A DNA stretch of 64,000 nucleotides from Caballeronia mineralivorans PML1(12). Lineage in GTDB: Bacteria > Pseudomonadota > Gammaproteobacteria > Burkholderiales > Burkholderiaceae. Of this stretch, positions 47,245 through 54,531 are shown one piece after another (the stretch's first letter is position 1; each line of letters starts with the position of its first letter). A program made the position numbers and the translations under genes. The notes under the pieces are model-generated. The model was given only the letters and a program-made list of their open reading frames with translations. It was not told the origin of the DNA and made no database searches. The stretch covers positions 1 to 64,000 of the forward strand of contig NZ_AEJF01000058.1 of assembly GCF_001028175.1 (NCBI RefSeq). The letters run 5' to 3'.

Positions 47245-48009
47245 ATGCGGAACGTCCGGCTCCTCGCTTGCTTGGCCTCACTCACAGCCGTAGCGCTTTT
47301 CTTCTCCATCGCGCGCGCGGGCAACCCCGACGCGTTGTGGCAGATCGTCCACAACTCGTGTGAGCCAGCCGCGCGCGGTGCCGATGTCCCGCAAAAGTGT
47401 ATCGATGTGGATGCTTCGCACGGCTTCGCCGTCCTCAAGGATCTCAACGGCATCGCTCAGTATCTGTTGATTCCGACCGCACGCGTGGGTGGTATCGAAA
47501 GCCCCGATCTGCTTTCCCCCGACTCACCGAATTATTGGCGTGCAGCGTGGCAAGCACGACGCTTTGTCGAAGCGAAACTCGGTGAAGAACTTCCCCGCGA
47601 CGAACTCTCGCTCGCGATCAACTCGACCAGCGGGCGCACGCAAAACCAGTTGCACATTCATATCGATTGCTTGGCGCCCGATATTGTTCGTGCACTGCGC
47701 GAGCAAGGTCCGAAGATCGGCACCGAGTGGACTGCGTTTCCAACGCTGCTGCGCGGACATGCGTATCGCATTCGGCGTATAGACGACGCCAACCTCGACT
47801 CCACCGATCCCTTCAAACTCCTCGCCCCCGACGTAGCGAAAGAAGGCGAAACCATGGCCGACCAGACCTTGCTGTTGGCGGGCGCAACCGCACCCGACGG
47901 CAAGCCCGCATTCTTCCTTCTCAACGATCACGTACGGTACGCCACGGGCGACTTCGCGTCATCGGAAGAATTGCAGGACCATACCTGCGCCGTGGCACGC
48001 AGCCAATAA
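47245..48009 (+). CDS. cdh: CDP-diacylglycerol diphosphatase
   Basis: 254 aa from the ATG of MRNVRLLA. An N-terminal signal/anchor (RLLACLASLTAVALFFSIAR) precedes a HIT-like Cdh domain with QNQLHIHIDCL holding the histidine motif. It hydrolyses CDP-diacylglycerol to CMP and phosphatidate. Frames with starts at 47215 (ATG) or 47194 (TTG) would add 10-17 residues; none has a good ribosome binding site. Confidence 0.9.
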   Translation: MRNVRLLACLASLTAVALFFSIARAGNPDALWQIVHNSCEPAARGADVPQKCIDVDASHGFAVLKDLNGIAQYLLIPTARVGGIESPDLLSPDSPNYWRAAWQARRFVEAKLGEELPRDELSLAINSTSGRTQNQLHIHIDCLAPDIVRALREQGPKIGTEWTAFPTLLRGHAYRIRRIDDANLDSTDPFKLLAPDVAKEGETMADQTLLLAGATAPDGKPAFFLLNDHVRYATGDFASSEELQDHTCAVARSQ

Positions 48010-48079
48010 GATCAACCCGCCCGACCGGGTTTCGCGGCATCATGTCGCTTCGATTTACCTGACAAGAAGGACGGGCACC

Positions 48080-48787
48080 ATGAACAGCATGCGAACCATT
48101 GGAATGATCGGCGGGATGAGTTGGGAATCGACGGCTGAATATTATCGGTTGATCAATCAGGACGTGCGCACGCGACTCGGCGGCCTGAACTCCGCGCAAG
48201 CGCTGCTGCATAGCGTGAATTTCGCGCCGATCGAACGTTTGCAACGCGACGGGCAATGGAACATCGCGGGCATCCGGCTGGCCGAAGCCGCGCGAGATCT
48301 TGAAGCGGGTGGTGCGCATTGCATCGTGCTCTGCACGAACACCATGCATATCGTTGCACCGCAAATTGCCGCTGCGGTGTCCGTGCCGTTCCTTCACATT
48401 GTCGATCCGACAGGCATCGAGGCGCAAAAGCGAGGCATTCGCAAGGTAGGTTTTATCGGCACGGCGTTTTCGATGCGCGAAAGTTTTTTCCGCGATCGCC
48501 TGCAAGAACGGCATGGCATCTCGACACTCGTGCCTGAGCCTGCCGAGCAAGCGATTGTTCACGACGTCATCTATCGCGAGCTGTGTCTCGGAATCGTCAA
48601 CGATGATTCGCGCAAGCTGTATCGCGATGTCCTTCACGGGCTCGCGGCGCGCGGCGCCGAAGCAATCGTGCTGGGGTGCACGGAGATCATGCTGTTGGTG
48701 AATGAAGCCGACAGCCCCGTGCCGCTGCTCGATACCACCACGCTTCACGCCCGCGCCGCGGTCGATTTCTCGCTGGCGCAGGCATAA
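48080..48787 (+). CDS. aspartate/glutamate racemase family protein
   Basis: 235 aa, cofactor-independent Asp/Glu racemase fold. Both catalytic cysteines are present: C85 (VLCTNTMH) and C200 (VLGCTEI). The GMIGGMSWESTAEYY start is typical of YgeA-type broad-specificity racemases, and the metal-free two-base mechanism is inferred from the family. AAGAAGGACGG is upstream. It stands between a lipid enzyme and a hypothetical gene, which gives no hint of its substrate. Confidence 0.92.
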   Translation: MNSMRTIGMIGGMSWESTAEYYRLINQDVRTRLGGLNSAQALLHSVNFAPIERLQRDGQWNIAGIRLAEAARDLEAGGAHCIVLCTNTMHIVAPQIAAAVSVPFLHIVDPTGIEAQKRGIRKVGFIGTAFSMRESFFRDRLQERHGISTLVPEPAEQAIVHDVIYRELCLGIVNDDSRKLYRDVLHGLAARGAEAIVLGCTEIMLLVNEADSPVPLLDTTTLHARAAVDFSLAQA

Positions 48788-48796
48788 AGCCGCGGT

Positions 48797-49141
48797 TCAA
48801 TGCTCGCGGCGATGCGTGAATATTCGCGGACGCACGGCTTCAATCACCGCCTCCGGCAGCACCTGATGCAGCGTGCGGACCGTGAAGTCGAGGTCTTCCA
48901 TCGCTACGTCGAAGATCAGCCGAAGGTCGTCGTGATCGCGTGATGCCTGACTAACGTACACGCCAAGCGGGGAGTGAAACAGCCGCCTGATGCGTTCGCG
49001 CGCGGCTTCATCCTGCTTGCTGCGAAGCACAGCCGAGAGATGAACGCGGGAGACGCAGGGCGTTAACGTTGTTTCCTGCGCGGTAGATTTTTTCTGGGTA
49101 GCCGAAGCCGAGTCGTCAATTCGTTCGAGGACAAGATTCAT
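48797..49141 (-). CDS. small hypothetical protein
   Basis: 114 aa from the ATG of MNLVLERID. An N-terminal polar tail leads into a C-terminal alpha/beta segment (SRDHDDLRLIFDVAMEDLDF, then TVRTLHQVLPEAV). I recognise no family. AGGAG lies 11 bases before the ATG. It converges on the racemase gene and precedes pyrB on the same strand. Confidence 0.65.
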   Translation of the reverse strand: MNLVLERIDDSASATQKKSTAQETTLTPCVSRVHLSAVLRSKQDEAARERIRRLFHSPLGVYVSQASRDHDDLRLIFDVAMEDLDFTVRTLHQVLPEAVIEAVRPRIFTHRREH

Positions 49142-49235
49142 AACGCTGCAAGCTCCTGTATTCGGGGTCACTTGTAGCGTATCTTTTTGTGCGTAAACGT
49201 TGCGTTAATATTTCTGGCCGCATTGTATAGATCGG

Positions 49236-50516
49236 TTAATCAATGCCGTGAAATACCGCATCGTCCGGTCCGATGTAGGCCGGTGAGCGCCATGCTGCAT
49301 CTCGCATGGAATGTTGGACTTGGCGTTCTACGCCTAAGAGCACCGCAAAAATTGCCATGCGGACCGGGATGCCGTTGTCAGTCTGCCTAAAGATGGCAAG
49401 CCTTGGATCGTGGTTGAGGTCGGTGCTCAGGTCGTTGGCGCCTGGCCGTCCATCGCGTGGCAACGGATGCATGATCAGTGTATCGGGCCCACAAACGCTC
49501 TCTACGAGCGCTTGATTGATCTGGAAATCCGGTGTGTAACCCTCTATGGATTCGTCCGCAAAACGTTCTTTCTGGATGCGGGTTGCATACACAACATCGG
49601 CTCCCTTCAACCCCGTCTGCAAGTCGTTGGTCTGCTCGACCACGTGGTCGCCGCGATTGATCTGGTCGAGGATAGACGCTGGCATTTCGAGCGATGCGGG
49701 CGAGATCAGCGTGAACTTCAGTCCGCGATACAACGCTAGCAGCTTGGCGAGCGAATGGACCGTGCGACCGTATTTAAGGTCGCCCACCATGGCTATATGC
49801 GAGCCGTCGACAATCTTCCCCACGCGCGAGAATTCGCGCTGGATAGTGTAGAGGTCAAGCAGCGCCTGGCTGGGATGTTCGCCGGGGCCGTCACCGGCAT
49901 TGATCACGGGAACATTGGTCGCGCGCACGAACTCCGCCACGGAGCCTTTCTCCGGATGACGCACGACAAGTGCATCGGCGTAACCGCTGATCACGCGGCT
50001 GGTGTCGTAGATCGATTCGCCTTTTGCCATCGATGAAAACGTGAAGCCGGTTGTGTCGCACACCGAGCCGCCGAGCCGGCAGAACGCCGCGCCGAAGCTC
50101 ACGCGCGTACGTGTGCTGGCTTCGAAAAACAGATTGGCGAGAACCGCGCCTTCCAGTACGCGCGTGATTTTCTGACGACGCGCGATGGGTTGCATTGTGT
50201 CGGCGACCTGGAACAGCGCCTCGACCGAGTCGCGGGAAAACTGGTCGACAGACAGCAGGTGCGGCCGGCCTTCATGGAGAATGGACGGGGAATATACGCG
50301 TTGCGCATATTCGTCGCCGGACGGAATTCTTTCCACCAGTTCCATCACGTAGCGGCTCGCAATCTCGGGCATGGCGCGCGATTCGGCCGATTCATCCGGG
50401 AGCAGCCACGTGTCGAGTGCTCGTCGCGACACACCGATCCGGTTGGCGAAGGTGTCGCGTGTCATGTTCAGGCGGCGCATGGCGTCGCGCAGGAGGGTTT
50501 GCTGTTGAGCTTGCAC
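49236..50516 (-). CDS. pyrB: aspartate carbamoyltransferase with N-terminal HTH
   Basis: 426 aa, about 110 longer than E. coli PyrB. An HTH-like domain (about 15-40, MTRDTFANRIGVSRRALDTW) precedes the enzyme. The carbamoyl-phosphate motif STRTR is at 134-138, with SSMAKGES, GDGPGEHPSQALLD and HPLPRDG following, so catalysis is intact. It makes N-carbamoyl-L-aspartate in pyrimidine synthesis. A GTG start at 50516 has CCGGAG upstream. A 17-bp palindrome lies 24 bp before the start, so it may bind its own promoter. pyrI is not nearby. Confidence 0.92.
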   Translation of the reverse strand: MQAQQQTLLRDAMRRLNMTRDTFANRIGVSRRALDTWLLPDESAESRAMPEIASRYVMELVERIPSGDEYAQRVYSPSILHEGRPHLLSVDQFSRDSVEALFQVADTMQPIARRQKITRVLEGAVLANLFFEASTRTRVSFGAAFCRLGGSVCDTTGFTFSSMAKGESIYDTSRVISGYADALVVRHPEKGSVAEFVRATNVPVINAGDGPGEHPSQALLDLYTIQREFSRVGKIVDGSHIAMVGDLKYGRTVHSLAKLLALYRGLKFTLISPASLEMPASILDQINRGDHVVEQTNDLQTGLKGADVVYATRIQKERFADESIEGYTPDFQINQALVESVCGPDTLIMHPLPRDGRPGANDLSTDLNHDPRLAIFRQTDNGIPVRMAIFAVLLGVERQVQHSMRDAAWRSPAYIGPDDAVFHGID

Positions 50517-50539
50517 GGTGGACGCTCCGGAGATAGTTA

Positions 50540-50556
50540 TATACGCGATGCGTATA
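50540..50556. promoter_or_regulatory. palindrome upstream of HTH-pyrB
   Basis: TATACGCGATGCGTATA: perfect 7-base arms with a 3-base spacer, between pyrB and the yjbQ gene, 24 bases before the pyrB start codon. Its location makes it a candidate operator for the HTH domain of PyrB. Confidence 0.6.
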
Positions 50557-50561
50557 GTAAA

Positions 50562-50981
50562 TCACTCGCCGAGAAGGTGCAATACGACTTCGCGCCGATG
50601 CGCGGCGTGTCGGTGTTCGAAGACATAAATCCCTTGCCACGTGCCCAGGACCATGCGGCCGGCGTCCACGGGAATGGACAACTGAACCTGCGTCAGCGCG
50701 GTTCGCAGATGCGCGGGCATGTCGTCGGGGCCTTCGGCGTCGTGGACGTAGCGCCCTGGCGTTTCCGGTGCGATGGTCTCGAAGAAGTTTTCGAGGTCCG
50801 TGCGGACATCGGGGTCGGCGTTTTCCTGAATCAACAGCGACGCCGAGGTGTGCCGGAGGAATACGGTCAGCAGACCGGTCTCAATGTCTTGAAAGTTGAT
50901 CCATTGGCGGATGTCGCGGGTAATTTCGTGCAGACCGCGCGTGCGGGTGTCTACGGTCAGATGGTGGAGCGCCTGCTTCAT
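50562..50981 (-). CDS. yjbQ: YjbQ family protein (UPF0047)
   Basis: 139 aa, full length. Conserved family blocks are visible: FLRHTSASLLIQENADPDVRTD and the C-terminal LGTWQGIYVFEHR HAAHRREV. E. coli YjbQ has a weak thiamine-phosphate synthase activity; the true role is unclear. It is transcribed in the same direction as pyrB, with a 45-bp gap holding the palindrome. ACGAAGGCACGC-type spacing at the start is uninformative. Confidence 0.93.
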   Translation of the reverse strand: MKQALHHLTVDTRTRGLHEITRDIRQWINFQDIETGLLTVFLRHTSASLLIQENADPDVRTDLENFFETIAPETPGRYVHDAEGPDDMPAHLRTALTQVQLSIPVDAGRMVLGTWQGIYVFEHRHAAHRREVVLHLLGE

Positions 50982-51135
50982 GTCGATGTCTCCGGAAGGA
51001 AAAGCGCGACGGGAAGCGGTCGCGCGTGCCTTCGAAGTTTATCGGCTGGAGAGGGTTTCGGCAGACTGCGAGCGCGTGGACTGACCGGGTCGTTGTCGCA
51101 GTCATGGCGCGCTTGCGTCTTGCCATGCATGCGGC

Positions 51136-51456
51136 TCAATGGCCGAAGTAGGTCGATTTGGCGGCGTCGTCCGGTGCGACGCTGGCATGCATACCCGATG
51201 CCGACGTGCCGTTGGCCGACGATCCATACGACGAGGACGCGACGCTTTGTTGTTCCGCGACACGCTGTTCAGCGGCCTGGATGTCTTGCGGGTAGTTGAC
51301 GTCTTCGCCGCCAGGGCTGTAGCCGGCTTTTTCGAGTTGAATGAGTTCAGCTTTGACCTGGGCGCGGGTGACCGGGGCGTTGTTTTGCGCAAAAGCGAAG
51401 GCGGGAGCGGCCAGGGCCGACGACAGTACCAGGGCGGAGATAAGGAATTTTTTCAT
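51136..51456 (-). CDS. DUF4148 domain-containing secreted protein
   Basis: 106 aa. A signal peptide (MKKFLISALVLSSALAAPAF, cleaved after AFA) is followed by the DUF4148 helix VTRAQVKAELIQLEKAGYSP, a second helical block and a Ser-rich tail ending STYFGH, nearly the same end as the gene at 29460 (SVFFGQ). It is next to a second, shorter paralogue. Function unknown. Confidence 0.92.
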   Translation of the reverse strand: MKKFLISALVLSSALAAPAFAFAQNNAPVTRAQVKAELIQLEKAGYSPGGEDVNYPQDIQAAEQRVAEQQSVASSSYGSSANGTSASGMHASVAPDDAAKSTYFGH

Positions 51457-51528
51457 GATGACCTCAATAATAAATTTAGGATTCCGGTGTATTTAACCGG
51501 CTTGCACGGGTTGACTAAGCGCTAAGAA

Positions 51529-51801
51529 TCAGTTCGTTGCGCTGGGGGTGTTGGTGGCGGTTGAGCTGGCCACCGCGTTGGTCGTCTGGTTTTGCGCCAG
51601 GCGTGCTTGTTGTTGCTGTTCGAGTTGGTGCGCGAAGACCGGGTTGACGTCGGGATACGAAGTATCGGTGACGAAATCGCGCCCGTCTTGCTGGGCCTGG
51701 ATCAGTTCCTGATAGACCTGGGCGCGGGTCTTGGATTGGGCAAATGCGTTTGCCGAGGCAATGGTTGCAAGGAAGATGACGGCGACGGTGAGAGTTTTCA
51801 T
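51529..51801 (-). CDS. DUF4148-like secreted protein
   Basis: 90 aa. A signal peptide (MKTLTVAVIFLATIASANAF) precedes a short DUF4148-like helix KTRAQVYQELIQAQQDGRDF and a Q/A/T-rich tail. It is more diverged than the other two copies. An ECF-like element (GGAATAT, 13 bp, CGGGTTC) lies 45-72 bp upstream on the minus strand, a weak match to the plus-strand sites listed below. Confidence 0.85.
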   Translation of the reverse strand: MKTLTVAVIFLATIASANAFAQSKTRAQVYQELIQAQQDGRDFVTDTSYPDVNPVFAHQLEQQQQARLAQNQTTNAVASSTATNTPSATN

Positions 51802-51929
51802 GGTTCGCTCCTGAGAGGTTGAATGTGTGCGGCTTGCAATAGAGAGAACCCGGAGTCGGAGAGGGATATTCCCGATGGAGCCGATTATTTTTACGATCGG
51901 AGGAATTGAAAGATTATTTGAGTTTTCGC

Positions 51930-51956
51930 GGAATAACCCGTCGGGGACGGTGTTTA
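51930..51956 (+). promoter_or_regulatory. ECF-type promoter A (anti-sigma gene, distal)
   Basis: GGAATAA, 13 bp, GTGTTTA. It is one of four elements with identical GGAATAA and identical 13-bp spacing in 2.5 kb. Position is about 90 bp before the first anti-sigma-like gene, in tandem with promoter B. Confidence 0.75.
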
Positions 51957-51987
51957 CGCGCGTAGGGGATTTTTTATGCCCGGATGC

Positions 51988-52014
51988 GGAATAAACCCCC
52001 GCACCCGGTGTTGG
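51988..52014 (+). promoter_or_regulatory. ECF-type promoter B (anti-sigma gene, proximal)
   Basis: GGAATAA, 13 bp, GTGTTGG. It follows promoter A by 58 bp, and the start site would be close to the start codon at 52047. Confidence 0.75.
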
Positions 52015-52046
52015 CCCCTATACGAACAGCCCAAAATCGCCCGATC

Positions 52047-52775
52047 ATGCCCATAGCCAAACCCCCAGCGGAACCCAGACTCTCGGAGTCCGATGTCCAG
52101 GCATTCGCCGACGGCATGCTCGATCCCAGGCGTGCTGCGAGCGTAGAGACTTACCTGAAAAGCCGTCCTGACGAGGCGCATCGGGTCGCGTTTTACGGCC
52201 GCTTGAACTGGCAGATGCAGAACACCTTTCACGAACCCGAAGACGAGGAAGGAGCGCAAGCGCCCGCGCCCAAATCCACGCAGCGCATGTCAAAACGTAG
52301 CCTTCGCACGCTGCTTGTGGCAACAATAGCGGCGCTGGCATTCGCCGCCGCGGCAATCTTCGCATTCGACATTTCCGACTCGGCGCTCGACAATGCCTCG
52401 ATGATGGCGCTCGAACAAGCGGTAGCGGCCCAGGACATGACATCGGGCGCGAGCGGCTATGAAAGCTCGGCGAAGGCCTTGGCAAGCGCCCCGAATCTGT
52501 CCAATGTCGGTTTCCATCCGATTGCCCGCCGCGCGATGCCCGTGGGTCCATTCGTATCAGCGACAGAATTCGTTTATCGCAATCGAGGCGGCGAGGCTGC
52601 CGTGCTGCTCGTGGTGCCGGGAATATTTGCCCATCCTCAGCCGCAGTGGAAGGCCCGTCGCGTAGGTGCAAGCCGCTTGCTTGCATGGACCGCGGGTGGC
52701 AAGCGTTACGTGCTGGCTGGGCGTGCCAAGACTCGCGGCCTGATGCTGGCGGCTGACCTGATGACAGGTAGTTAG
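52047..52775 (+). CDS. anti-sigma factor-like membrane protein
   Basis: 242 aa. The N-terminal 55 residues (LSESDVQAFADGMLDPRRAA, then YLKSRPDEA) are the anti-sigma-domain pattern without zinc ligands. One TM helix (about 88-108) leads to a C-terminal domain (PVGPFVSATEFVYRNRGGEA... LLAWTAGGKRYVLAG) that resembles the C-terminus of the second anti-sigma protein at 53442. The two seem to be paralogues flanking one sigma gene. Start at the ATG of MPIAKPP. Two ECF-type promoters lie upstream. Confidence 0.8.
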   Translation: MPIAKPPAEPRLSESDVQAFADGMLDPRRAASVETYLKSRPDEAHRVAFYGRLNWQMQNTFHEPEDEEGAQAPAPKSTQRMSKRSLRTLLVATIAALAFAAAAIFAFDISDSALDNASMMALEQAVAAQDMTSGASGYESSAKALASAPNLSNVGFHPIARRAMPVGPFVSATEFVYRNRGGEAAVLLVVPGIFAHPQPQWKARRVGASRLLAWTAGGKRYVLAGRAKTRGLMLAADLMTGS

Positions 52776-52826
52776 TCACCGGTGAAACACCGGCAAACCG
52801 GCGACGGCATAAAATCGCCGCACGCG

Positions 52827-52853
52827 GGAATAATCGCCACGGCCCGGTGTTAG
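52827..52853 (+). promoter_or_regulatory. ECF-type promoter C (sigma gene)
   Basis: GGAATAA, 13 bp, GTGTTAG, about 75 bp before the sigma gene start. Its presence implies that the ECF sigma factor drives its own gene. Confidence 0.78.
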
Positions 52854-52926
52854 CCCATCATTGGAGCGGCGTTTTGTTTTTTATATATCGAACGTCTGCA
52901 TATGCTTACAAAATGAAGGAAGGCCG

Positions 52927-53445
52927 ATGGGCGTCCGTGACGAGTTAATGGAACATGTGCCGCGATTGCGCCGCTACGCGCGCGCGCTGATCAATAATCG
53001 CGATCTCGCCGACGATCTGGTTCAGGACACACTCGAACGCGCGCTCCGGCATACCGAGAAGTTTCAGTCCGGCACCGATCTGCGGGCGTGGCTGTTCACG
53101 ATCATGCACAACGTGTTCGCCAATCAGGCGCGTCGCGCGGGCGTGCGAGCGGTGCATGTTTCCGTCGATGACGAGAACATCTCCGAGCGCGAATTCGCTG
53201 TGCCGGGCACACAAACGCAGTCCCTCGAAATGCGCGACCTCGATTTCGCATTGCAGCGCTTGCCGCTCGATCAGCGCCAGGTCGTGCTGCTGGTGGGACT
53301 CGAAGAAATGAGCTATGCGGATGTGGCGCAGGCGCTTGAAATCCCGATCGGGACTGTCATGTCGCGCCTGTCGCGCGGACGTGAAAGACTGCGCGCGCTG
53401 ATGGCCGGCGCGCAACCGGGCGCTAAATTACAGGTGGTGAGATGA
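52927..53445 (+). CDS. ECF sigma factor (RpoE-like)
   Basis: 172 aa, region 2 (RRYARALINNRDLADDLVQD with TLERALR) and region 4 (LPLDQRQVVLLVGLEEMSYA, then IPIGTVMSRLSRGRERLR). Start at 52927, with GAAGGAAGG just upstream. It overlaps the anti-sigma gene by four bases (ATGA), the normal arrangement of ECF/anti-sigma pairs. The predicted targets in the window are genes behind the GGAATAA-N13-GT elements, including the catalase and cytochrome b561 genes. Confidence 0.93.
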   Translation: MGVRDELMEHVPRLRRYARALINNRDLADDLVQDTLERALRHTEKFQSGTDLRAWLFTIMHNVFANQARRAGVRAVHVSVDDENISEREFAVPGTQTQSLEMRDLDFALQRLPLDQRQVVLLVGLEEMSYADVAQALEIPIGTVMSRLSRGRERLRALMAGAQPGAKLQVVR

Positions 53446-54305
53446 GCGACCAACAAACACCGATCAGTGAAGACGAAATTCACGCGTATGTCGACGGATC
53501 GCTGGCGGAACATCGCCGCGAGGAGATTGATCGCCTGCTTGAACGCGACGAGGCGCTGGCTGCCAAGATCAGCGACTATTTTTCGCTGAACAGCATGTTC
53601 CATGACCGCTATGACCGCGTGCTAAGCGAACCCGTGCCGCAGCGCCTGCTGCCGCCCGAGCGCACGCGCTGGCGCGACGCCGCCAATTGGCCGCAGTTCG
53701 CGGGCATGGCGGCGGCTCTCGTGCTGGGCGTGGGAATCGGCGTGGCGGGCATGACAGGCAACATGGGCCGTGACGCGATGGTGCCGGGAAGCAATGGGGG
53801 ATCCGTGCAGCGCGCAAGCTATGGCGTCGGCGAGTCGTTCGCACGGCAGTCGGCCATCGCGCATGTGATGTACGCGCCGGAAGTGACTCGGCCGGTGGAA
53901 GTGGGTGCGGACCGCGAGCAGGAACTGGTGCAGTGGGTCTCGAACCGGCTGGGCACGGACGTGCGTCCGCCCATCCTGACCCGCTCGGGCTTCGAGTTGA
54001 TGGGCGGCCGTCTGCTGCCCGGCGACGACGGTCCGGTCGCCCAGTTCATGTACCACGACGCGAAGGGCGAGCGTATTACGCTGTGCATCTCGCATCGCAA
54101 GGTCAGCTCGGACACGACCGCGTTCAAGCTGTATCAGGACGGTTCGGTGAACGTGTTCTATTGGATCGACGGCGATTTCGGCTACGCCGTATCAGGCGCG
54201 ATCGACCGCAAGGTGCTGCTCGACCTGTCGCATGACGTCTACTCGCAGTTGACCGCGATGGGTGGCGCCAGGGCGCCCGGCAGCGCGCCTGTCTCTACGC
54301 AATAA
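53442..54305 (+). CDS. anti-sigma factor (membrane)
   Basis: 287 aa. A cytoplasmic anti-sigma domain (ISEDEIHAYVDGSLAEHRRE, about 8-60, no zinc-binding cysteines), one TM helix (about 85-106) and a periplasmic domain with a C-terminal FYWIDGDFGYAVSGAIDRKVLL block. It should hold the sigma factor inactive at the membrane until a signal arrives. The gene overlaps the sigma gene by four bases. Its C-terminus resembles that of the first anti-sigma-like protein (LLAWTAGGKRYVLAG), so the two may bind the same sigma factor. Confidence 0.9.
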   Translation: MSDQQTPISEDEIHAYVDGSLAEHRREEIDRLLERDEALAAKISDYFSLNSMFHDRYDRVLSEPVPQRLLPPERTRWRDAANWPQFAGMAAALVLGVGIGVAGMTGNMGRDAMVPGSNGGSVQRASYGVGESFARQSAIAHVMYAPEVTRPVEVGADREQELVQWVSNRLGTDVRPPILTRSGFELMGGRLLPGDDGPVAQFMYHDAKGERITLCISHRKVSSDTTAFKLYQDGSVNVFYWIDGDFGYAVSGAIDRKVLLDLSHDVYSQLTAMGGARAPGSAPVSTQ

Positions 54306-54314
54306 AATGGGTTT

Positions 54315-54350
54315 GCAGCCACGGTGTCCGGCGAACGACGCCGTGGCTGC
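54315..54350 (+). terminator. hairpin after the sigma/anti-sigma genes
   Basis: GCAGCCACGG and CCGTGGCTGC form a perfect 10-bp stem around a 16-base loop, followed by GTTTGTT. It should end, at least in part, the sigma operon before the catalase promoter. Confidence 0.7.
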
Positions 54351-54394
54351 GTTTGTTCCCGGTCATCGCGCCGGATCAATAATTGTGACGGCCT

Positions 54395-54421
54395 GGAATA
54401 AGTGGCTAAGCAACGTCGTTC
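54395..54421 (+). promoter_or_regulatory. ECF-type promoter D (catalase/cytochrome gene pair)
   Basis: GGAATAA, 13 bp, GTCGTTC. Same -35-like heptamer and spacing as A, B and C; the -10-like half differs slightly. It lies about 110 bp before the catalase start. Confidence 0.68.
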
Positions 54422-54467
54422 GCCCTGTTGTTGAGTTCCAGACATCGAAAGGTAAATTATGCTGGTC

Positions 54468-54507
54468 GTCGTGATTGATTCGGTCAGGATATCGAATCAA
54501 TCACGAC
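54468..54507. promoter_or_regulatory. 15-bp perfect inverted repeat upstream of the catalase gene
   Basis: GTCGTGATTGATTCG (54468-54482) and CGAATCAATCACGAC (54493-54507) are perfect complements with a 10-base loop. The repeat ends 24 bases before the start codon. It may be an operator or an RNA hairpin in the leader; no T-run follows, so it is not an intrinsic terminator. Confidence 0.75.
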
Positions 54508-54531
54508 AGCAATGTAACCGGATCAATTCAC

